From contig NZ_CP040297.1 of the NCBI RefSeq assembly GCF_013393945.1, forward strand, positions 5,054,001 through 5,118,000: 64,000 nt of DNA, given 5' to 3'. The notes under the pieces are model-generated. The model was not told the DNA's origin, ran no database searches, and saw nothing but the letters and a program-made list of their open reading frames with translations. How positions within the stretch are numbered: the first letter of the stretch is position 1; the number at the start of each line of letters is the position of its first letter. This DNA is from Nostoc sp. TCL26-01. Lineage in GTDB: Bacteria > Cyanobacteriota > Cyanobacteriia > Cyanobacteriales > Nostocaceae. Below, piece by piece: positions 8,331-14,272 of this stretch. A program made the position numbers and the translations under genes.

Positions 8331-8672
8331 ATGATTGAGCTTGTCAGCCATAAACTCTGTATTAATTGCAATCTGTGCGTTCAAGTTTGTCCTACTAATG
8401 TCTTTGATGCAGTTCCCGACGAACCACCTGTAATTGCCCGTAAAGAAGATTGTCAAACTTGTTTTATGTGTGAGGCATATTGTCCGGCGGATGCGCTTTA
8501 TGTTGCCCCCCAATCTCATACCGAGGTTGCAGTCAATGAAGATAAGTTAATTGAAAGTGGCATTATGGGTGAATATCGTCGGATATTGGGTTGGGGATAT
8601 GGTAGAAAAAATAATAGTGAATTAGATACTGCTCATAAACTACGTCAATTGCCACGCCCTTATCAAAGTTAA
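8331..8672 (+). CDS. 2x[4Fe-4S] ferredoxin, AprB-like
   Basis: This 113-residue protein starts at ATG 8331, with CAGGAG ten bases upstream. The frame is open further upstream, but that part overlaps the flavoprotein gene and is not ferredoxin-like. Two cluster motifs are clear: Cys10, 13, 16, 20 in CINCNLCVQVCP and Cys41, 44, 47, 51 in CQTCFMCEAYCP. The C-terminal extension (about 55-113) has the aromatic text RRILGWGYGRK, which may dock on the partner. The 13-bp gap to the flavoprotein means tight cotranscription and probably a stable two-subunit complex. It resembles AprB in layout but is shorter. Confidence 0.88.
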   Translation: MIELVSHKLCINCNLCVQVCPTNVFDAVPDEPPVIARKEDCQTCFMCEAYCPADALYVAPQSHTEVAVNEDKLIESGIMGEYRRILGWGYGRKNNSELDTAHKLRQLPRPYQS

Positions 8673-8796
8673 TTCCATTAGGGTGAAGAGGCGATCGCAA
8701 TTTATCTTCAGCAATATCCAGAGGCGTTTTGAGTTACGTATACTTTACTTCCTCAGTACTTGTATTGTAACTGTAACTGGGCAATGATCTATAATT

Positions 8797-8834
8797 AAAC
8801 CACGGTAAATCTATCGATTTATCGTGGTTTTAGC
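8797..8834 (+). terminator. Strong hairpin after the flavoprotein-ferredoxin operon
   Basis: Arms AAACCACGGTAAATC (8797-8811) and GATTTATCGTGGTTT (8816-8830) pair over 15 bp with one G-T wobble, around the loop TATC and followed by TTTT-rich sequence. It looks like a factor-independent terminator 125 bp after the ferredoxin stop. The stem centre is itself AAATC-TATC-GATTT, the candidate sulfur operator. Confidence 0.65.
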
Positions 8835-8954
8835 TTCCTGACGCAATCATTCGGAAGAACCTTTTAGTGATGATGCGATCGCCATCTTCTATAATTGGGT
8901 GAAAGTTTCTGAAACTCAACAAAAATTCATCGCTAAAAAGTTTTTTTATCTGAA

Positions 8955-9479
8955 ATGCTGGAACTAATTACCCCAACTTACAATTTACATTTAGAGTTTC
9001 TCGATCTGGTTGCTGAATATCAGCAAGCTGGTGAGTTTCGTATGTTCGATCAAAATAACTTGACGTTAATCCAGGAAGATTTTTCAACCTATATTCAATA
9101 TTTAGAAAATAATTCCCAAGGTATTAATTTAAAGCCGGGTTTTGTGCCGGCGACAAATTTTTGGTTAGTGATGAACAGTAAAATAATTCTAGGCGAAAGC
9201 CAATTGCGTCACTGGCTAGTACCTACTTTAGAACATCGAGGAGGACATATTGGATATATGATTCGTCCTCTCCAGAGAAGTAAAGGATATGGTACAACAA
9301 TACTCGCTATGACTTTAGAGAAAGCTAAAAATATGGGATTAAGTCGCGTTCTTTTGACTTGTGACCAGGATAATCTTGCTTCTGCCCGTATAATTCAGAA
9401 AAATCAAGGTAAATTAACAAGTGAGGGATTATGGGAAAATTCGGACAAAGTAATTTCTCGTTATTGGATTGATTTATGA
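8955..9479 (+). CDS. GNAT-family N-acetyltransferase
   Basis: This 174-residue GNAT-fold protein has motif A in GGHIGYMIRPLQRSKGYGTT (acetyl-CoA pyrophosphate loop, R/Q-x-x-G-x-G/A type). It is followed by ALEKAK-like helix text and VLLTCDQDNLASARIIQKNQG (motif B). The acceptor cannot be predicted. It overlaps the start of the next gene by four bases (ATGA), so the two are translationally coupled. The sequence just upstream (about 8849-8963) reads as a protein-like fragment in another frame (DDAIAIFYNWVKVSETQQK), possibly the tail of a lost gene. Confidence 0.85.
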   Translation: MLELITPTYNLHLEFLDLVAEYQQAGEFRMFDQNNLTLIQEDFSTYIQYLENNSQGINLKPGFVPATNFWLVMNSKIILGESQLRHWLVPTLEHRGGHIGYMIRPLQRSKGYGTTILAMTLEKAKNMGLSRVLLTCDQDNLASARIIQKNQGKLTSEGLWENSDKVISRYWIDL

Positions 9480-10204
9480 CAAATTTATTTGAGCTTGATA
9501 AAATTACAATGGGTTATTCAGCAATAATTTTTGATTTAGATAATACACTGTTGAACTTTGAGCTATGCGAACGTCAAGCCATTCTTGATGCGTTAGAAGT
9601 TTGTGCAATATCTTTAGATTTACATGAAATAAGTGAAACTACTTTTTTGCAAGTGTTTGAAACTTATAACTCACAGTATTGGAGACAACGAGATGTGTTT
9701 TCTCCTCATAAAATAATTGAGATGTCTTATCAAAGTACACTTGCTCATTTAAAAATAAAAACAGATAAAACTAACCATCTTAGTCAAAGCTTTTGGCATA
9801 TTTTCAATAATTCAGCTATAACAGAACCCGATGTAGATGAAGTGCTAACTTTTCTCGCACCCAGTTATCGATTAGCCGTCATCACAAACGGTTTTGTATC
9901 AGCACAAGTACCCAGAATGAAAGCTGCGGGAATTGACCACTTTTTCCAGGAAATTGTAGTTTCGGAAGCAATTGGGTTTGCTAAACCATCTCCTGAAATA
10001 TTTCATCATACGTTATCAAAATTAGATTTAAAACCAGCACAAGTACTTTACGTTGGGGATTCTCTCAATCATGACTATGCGGGAGCAATGCAAGTGAATA
10101 TTGATTTTTGCTATTACAACAGAAAAAATCTAGCTTTAGCACCAGAAGTTAAACCAAAATTTATGATAAACAAACTCTTAAAATTGCTGGAATTATTTAA
10201 ATAA
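9476..10204 (+). CDS. HAD-superfamily hydrolase, YjjG-like
   Basis: This 242-residue protein carries HAD motif I in FDLDNTLLNFE (nucleophile and acid/base Asp pair), motif II in AVITNGF, the motif III lysine in GFAKPSPEIF, and motif IV in LYVGDSLNHDYAGAM. The alpha-helical cap of the subfamily IA type resembles YjjG nucleotidases. Two starts are possible: ATG 9476, coupled by ATGA overlap to the acetyltransferase stop, or ATG 9509, which places the catalytic strand nearer the N-terminus, as is usual. I keep the coupled start. It is probably a small-molecule phosphatase of the cytosol. Confidence 0.85.
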   Translation: MTNLFELDKITMGYSAIIFDLDNTLLNFELCERQAILDALEVCAISLDLHEISETTFLQVFETYNSQYWRQRDVFSPHKIIEMSYQSTLAHLKIKTDKTNHLSQSFWHIFNNSAITEPDVDEVLTFLAPSYRLAVITNGFVSAQVPRMKAAGIDHFFQEIVVSEAIGFAKPSPEIFHHTLSKLDLKPAQVLYVGDSLNHDYAGAMQVNIDFCYYNRKNLALAPEVKPKFMINKLLKLLELFK

Positions 10205-10238
10205 TTAATTTTGGTTGAAACCTATTTAAAAGATGTGA

Positions 10239-10346
10239 GCAGCAGATTTAAGTACTGGAGAATGGACTAAAAAATATGGAGATATTCACAATTTGACAGA
10301 GATTGATTTAGGCTATCGTTTCATCCGCGCCACGGTGGATAATTAA
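10239..10346 (+). pseudogene. C-terminal remnant of an unidentified gene
   Basis: A 35-codon frame ends in TAA at 10346 and reads AADLSTGEWTKKYGDIHNL then TEIDLGYRFIRATVDN. It is bounded upstream by an in-frame TGA and has no start codon. It looks like the true C-terminus of a longer protein whose front was lost. I cannot name the parent family with certainty. It sits between the HAD gene and the second acetyltransferase. Confidence 0.4.
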
Positions 10347-10365
10347 ATAATTATAATTTAAAGTT

Positions 10366-10827
10366 ATGACAAATAAGATCACTGTAGGCAAGCAAATTAA
10401 AATTAGACAAGCTGATATTAGAGACGCACAACGAATTACGAATCTTTGTGAACAACTTGGATATTCCGTGACAAATCAACAAACAGAGCAGCGACTTACT
10501 AAAATTCAAAATAATGATGCTCATATTGTATATGTTGCCACTTTAGAAAATGAATATGTTATTGGTTGGGCGCACGCTCATGTTAGTGATTTATTAGTTA
10601 TTCCCACTCAAGCGATGCTTTTAGGGTTAGTTGTTGACAAAGATTATCGGCACAAGGGAATTGGACGTATTTTAATGCAACAAATTGAACAATGGGCTTC
10701 TCTAGTTGGATGTGAAGCCGTTATATTACGTTCTAATGTTAGACGCAAAGAGGCACATTTATTTTATGAAAAAATTGGCTACATCAATATAAAACAGTCT
10801 TTAGCTTTTCAGAAACAATTGCTTTAG
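10366..10827 (+). CDS. GNAT-family N-acetyltransferase
   Basis: This 153-residue single-domain GNAT starts with ATG after AAAGTT. It has the beta strand LLGLVVDKDYRHKGIGRIL, whose R/K-H-K-G-I-G loop is motif A. EAVILRSNVRRKEAHLFYEK and IGYI follow as motif B. The N-terminus (IKIRQADIRDAQRITNLCEQ) is the usual first strand-helix. It lies 7 bp before the next acetyltransferase and probably shares its transcript. The substrate is unknown. Confidence 0.87.
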   Translation: MTNKITVGKQIKIRQADIRDAQRITNLCEQLGYSVTNQQTEQRLTKIQNNDAHIVYVATLENEYVIGWAHAHVSDLLVIPTQAMLLGLVVDKDYRHKGIGRILMQQIEQWASLVGCEAVILRSNVRRKEAHLFYEKIGYINIKQSLAFQKQLL

Positions 10828-10834
10828 TAAAAAT

Positions 10835-11359
10835 ATGCAGTTAATAGAAACCTTTTCTACACCTCGTTTATTTGCCGAACGCTTACGTTTTCAACATTTG
10901 CATGAACTTTATCATATGCACCAAAATACACAAGTGATGGCAACTTTAGGTGGTGTTTATTCTAGCGAAGCAACAAGACTTTTCATTTTCAATAACTTGC
11001 ATCATTGGCAATGTTTTGGATTCGGTTTGTGGGTATTTCGAGACAAAGTTAACAATCAGTTTGTCGGTCGTGCTGGTCTTCGGAATACCAATATAGAAGG
11101 CAATGATGAGGTAGAATTAGCTTACGCTGTGATAGCTAAATTCTGGGGTAAAGGTTTAGCAACAGAAATGGGTGCAGAAATATTAAAAATTGGTTTGGAA
11201 ATACTCAAGTTACCGGAGATAATTTGCTTGACTCTAACGACTAACAAAGCGTCACAAAGAGTTATGGAAAAGTTGGGTTTTCAATACGATCGCCAAATTG
11301 TCCATGCAAGTTTACCCCATTTATTATATCGCTTAACAATTAGCGATCGCTCTCCATGA
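10835..11359 (+). CDS. RimJ/RimL-type N-acetyltransferase
   Basis: This 174-residue GNAT of the RimJ/RimL subgroup starts with the characteristic FSTPRLFAERLRFQHL. VELAYAVIAKFWGKGLATEM follows as the acetyl-CoA site, and TLTTNKASQRVMEKLGFQ as motif B. RimJ/L-like enzymes acetylate protein N-termini or small amines; here the target is unknown. The gene is immediately downstream of another GNAT (7 bp). It ends in HIP1 sequence, and a modest TTGGGG/CCCCAA stem follows at about 11362, with no T-run. Confidence 0.87.
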   Translation: MQLIETFSTPRLFAERLRFQHLHELYHMHQNTQVMATLGGVYSSEATRLFIFNNLHHWQCFGFGLWVFRDKVNNQFVGRAGLRNTNIEGNDEVELAYAVIAKFWGKGLATEMGAEILKIGLEILKLPEIICLTLTTNKASQRVMEKLGFQYDRQIVHASLPHLLYRLTISDRSP

Positions 11360-11556
11360 ATTTGGGGTTGTTTCCCCAAGCCTCAGTGCGCTATCATCCC
11401 TTGAGAAACCCTCTGGCAGCGCTGTCTCACCTTGTACCCTGATGCCATTTTTGGATGTTGAATTGATTCATCCCCTTGTCTTCTACCCTACACCCTATAC
11501 TCAATTCTTCACAAATGTACTAAAATCAATGACTTGAGTCCCTACTAAGAGCAATC

Positions 11557-13014
11557 ATGGCATCCATCCGCGAGTTGCACGAACAACTAGTAAAAAAAGA
11601 ACGTTCTGCTGTTGAAATTACCCAAGAAACTTTAGACCGTATTCAAACTCTAGAGCCAAAATTGCATAGTTTCTTACACGTAACAGCACAGAAGGCGTTA
11701 GAGCAGGCTAGTGCTGTGGATGCCAAGATAGCGGCAGGTGAAGAAATTGGTTTGTTGGCGGGAATTCCCATTGGCGTTAAAGATAATCTGTGTACGAAAG
11801 GGATTCCCACTACTTGCGCCTCTCGAATGTTAGAAAATTTTGTGCCGCCTTATGAATCAACGGTGACACAAAAGCTACTTGATGCAGGAGCAGTAGTTGT
11901 TGGCAAAACTAATTTAGATGAGTTTGCGATGGGTGGTTCCACAGAAAACTCAGCTTATCACGTCACTCTCAATCCGTGGGATTTGTCGCGGGTTCCTGGT
12001 GGTTCTTCGGGAGGTTCAGCCTCGGCTGTAGCGGCGGAGGAATGTGTGGTTTCTGTGGGTTCTGACACTGGTGGTTCCATCCGTCAACCAGCATCTTTTT
12101 GTGGTGTTGTGGGAATTAAACCGACTTATGGGTTAGTTTCTCGCTATGGCTTAGTGGCGTTTGCTTCATCTTTAGACCAAATTGGCCCTTTTGGACGCTC
12201 AGTCGAAGATACGGCAGTTTTGTTGAGTGCGATCGCCGGTTATGATCCTAAAGACTCTACCAGTCTGAAAGTGGAGATTCCTAACTATGCAGCTAGCTTA
12301 AGACCAGACCTCAAAGCCAGAGGTAAAATGCGCATTGGGATTATCAAAGAAACTTTTGGCGAAGGTTTAGATTCTGTTGTAGAACAAGCAGTTACTAAAG
12401 CAATTGACCAACTACAAAGTCTGGGTGCAGAAATTCATATTGTTTCCTGTCCCAGTTTCCGTTATGGCGTACCTAGTTACTATATCATCGCCCCATCGGA
12501 AGCATCAGCTAACCTAGCTCGTTACGATGGTGTTAAATATGGTTACCGCGCACCTGATGCAGATAACCTGTTATCAATGTACACACGGACTCGTTCCACT
12601 GGTTTTGGCGCGGAAGTTAAGCGTCGGATTATGATTGGTACGTATGCTTTGTCTGCCGGCTATTATGACGCATACTATTTGAAAGCTCAAAAAATCCGCA
12701 CCCTGATTAAACAAGACTTTGAGAAAGCTTTTAAGCAAGTTGATGTGCTAGCTTGTCCGACAGTGCCATCAACGGCGTTTAAAGTAGGCGAGAAAAATAC
12801 TGACCCTTTAAGTATGTATCTACTAGACTTGATGACAATTCCTGTCAATCTAGCTGGATTACCTGGTATCAGCGTCCCCTGTGGCTTTGATGATCAAGGA
12901 TTGCCAATTGGTTTGCAACTAATTGGCAAAGTCCTACGAGAAGATCAAATACTACAAGTAGCCTATGCTTACGAGCAGTCTACCAGTTGGCATTTACAAC
13001 AGCCACAAATATGA
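11557..13014 (+). CDS. gatA: Asp-tRNA(Asn)/Glu-tRNA(Gln) amidotransferase subunit A
   Basis: This 485-residue amidase-signature protein is full length for GatA. The Ser-cisSer-Lys triad is visible as Lys75 (GIPIGVKDNLC), Ser150 (PGGSSGGSAS) and Ser174 (GSDTGGSIRQPAS). The family text CGVVGIKPTYGLVSRYGLVAF follows. In the GatCAB complex it releases ammonia from glutamine to convert Glu-tRNA(Gln), and in many bacteria Asp-tRNA(Asn), to the cognate amidated form. gatB and gatC are not in the window, which is usual in cyanobacteria, where these genes are scattered. It is followed by a tract of TGACTAA-type heptamer repeats. Confidence 0.97.
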   Translation: MASIRELHEQLVKKERSAVEITQETLDRIQTLEPKLHSFLHVTAQKALEQASAVDAKIAAGEEIGLLAGIPIGVKDNLCTKGIPTTCASRMLENFVPPYESTVTQKLLDAGAVVVGKTNLDEFAMGGSTENSAYHVTLNPWDLSRVPGGSSGGSASAVAAEECVVSVGSDTGGSIRQPASFCGVVGIKPTYGLVSRYGLVAFASSLDQIGPFGRSVEDTAVLLSAIAGYDPKDSTSLKVEIPNYAASLRPDLKARGKMRIGIIKETFGEGLDSVVEQAVTKAIDQLQSLGAEIHIVSCPSFRYGVPSYYIIAPSEASANLARYDGVKYGYRAPDADNLLSMYTRTRSTGFGAEVKRRIMIGTYALSAGYYDAYYLKAQKIRTLIKQDFEKAFKQVDVLACPTVPSTAFKVGEKNTDPLSMYLLDLMTIPVNLAGLPGISVPCGFDDQGLPIGLQLIGKVLREDQILQVAYAYEQSTSWHLQQPQI

Positions 13015-13091
13015 ACAAGGACAAATGACTAATGACCAATGACTAATGACTAATGACCAATGACCAATGACTATTGACTAATGACCAATGA
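13015..13091. repeat. Heptameric short tandem repeats
   Basis: This tract has repeats of the AATGACTAATGACCA and TGACTATTGAC type between the convergent gatA and RodZ-like genes. The repeat continues into the last codons of the latter. It is the same family as at 24130-24215, 29571-29640 and 37520-37650. Confidence 0.85.
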
Positions 13092-13913
13092 CTATTGACT
13101 AATCACCTCTGGCGTATATGTTACTTCTTTGACAACGCCATTAATCCCCAGGGGTTTGGCTGGTTGTTCATTCACGGAAACTAAGACAGCGCCAGCATTA
13201 CCAGAACGGACAGTTAATTGTTTCTTGGCTGTCCAAGTTCTGCGCTCTCCTTTGCTTAACTCACCGATAAACTCAGTTTTACCATCGGCTTTTACTTGTA
13301 ACCATGATTTGCCTTGTAATTCTAAAGTAACTGCTAGATTCCCGTTGGCTGTGGGTGATGGCGTTACTGTTTGGCTATTGGTTAGGGATGTGGCTATGGG
13401 TGATGGGGTTGCTGGTTGGGGGTTGGTAACTACTGAGTTTGGCTTTTTTGCTGGAGGTTTGGTTTGTTGGGTTTTGGTGACTGTGGATGCTTGTTTTTTT
13501 GCTAGAGACTGGGATATGAGTTTGGGATTGAGTATGTAAATAAGTGCGATCGCTGCAACTGCTAGTAATCCCAGATAGGGTATAAATAGGGGGATGCGGA
13601 TATTGGGTTTTGATTCTGATTTTGGCGGATTATTTGGAGATTCAATCGGTGGAGGATTGACGGTAAAAGAGTTGGCTAAAGCTTGACCGTCTAAGCCTAA
13701 AATATCTGCATACCGCCGGATAAAGCCTTGAATGTAAACAGGCTCAGGTAATTCTGCAAATTTTCCAGCATCTAAAGCTTGTAAGAAATATAGTCTAATA
13801 TGTGTTTTAGCAGCTACTTCTTCTATCCTTATAGACTGCTCTTGTCTTACCTGGACTAAATATTTACTTATTTCTTTGAGTTGCTGTTGTTGAGCCTCAT
13901 TTAATAGGTTCAC
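13092..13913 (-). CDS. RodZ-like membrane protein: HTH, single TM, DUF4115-type C-terminus
   Basis: This 273-residue protein has an XRE/RodZ-type helix-turn-helix at about 12-78 (RIEEVAAKTHIRLYFLQALD and PVYIQGFIRRYADILGLDG). A proline-rich basic linker follows, then one transmembrane helix at about 112-132 (PYLGLLAVAAIALIYIL). A Thr/Pro/Ser-rich low-complexity spacer leads to a C-terminal beta domain (LELQGKSWLQVKADGKTEF). This layout matches RodZ, which links MreB to the cell wall machinery, but cyanobacterial members are poorly studied. The last codons run into heptamer repeat DNA. Confidence 0.82.
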   Translation of the reverse strand: MNLLNEAQQQQLKEISKYLVQVRQEQSIRIEEVAAKTHIRLYFLQALDAGKFAELPEPVYIQGFIRRYADILGLDGQALANSFTVNPPPIESPNNPPKSESKPNIRIPLFIPYLGLLAVAAIALIYILNPKLISQSLAKKQASTVTKTQQTKPPAKKPNSVVTNPQPATPSPIATSLTNSQTVTPSPTANGNLAVTLELQGKSWLQVKADGKTEFIGELSKGERRTWTAKKQLTVRSGNAGAVLVSVNEQPAKPLGINGVVKEVTYTPEVISQ

Positions 13914-14272
13914 TGTCTTCTCCTAAATATGAGCTAATTTTTACTATGCCGCAGTGAGACTACTTCAGTAAAGTAAATATTATGACTATTTCCTTAATAA
14001 ATTGTTGTACTCAGTTTTATTTTAGTGGGAAATTATAATTGAAGAATATTATCATCTAGAAGTTAGTGAATAATTGTTTGATTTATTGATGTTTATGCAA
14101 TTATCGCAGTTATGGGGTAATCGCCAAAATATATTAGTAAAAGTTTAGACGTAGGGGACAAAAGGGTTTTAGCCGTACTAACTTACCTTAATGGCTGCGA
14201 TCCGCTACGCCAAGCGAAACGTCATTGCCTACTGTGGACAAAGCTTATCGTTTTTTGTTCTATTTGTATACA
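13914..14272. other. Intergenic region, RodZ-like promoter side
   Basis: This is AT-rich DNA between the RodZ-like gene and the end of the LRR-Roc-TIR gene. No ORF or clear repeat is visible, apart from a short GGCTGCGATCCGCTACGCCA stretch common in Nostoc intergenic repeats. Confidence 0.4.

Noticed and set aside
6647..8672. Calling the flavoprotein-ferredoxin pair true adenylylsulfate reductase (aprAB)
   Set aside because: Both subunits are shorter than AprA/AprB and no Sat, Qmo or Dsr partners are present, so only likeness to the family is claimed.
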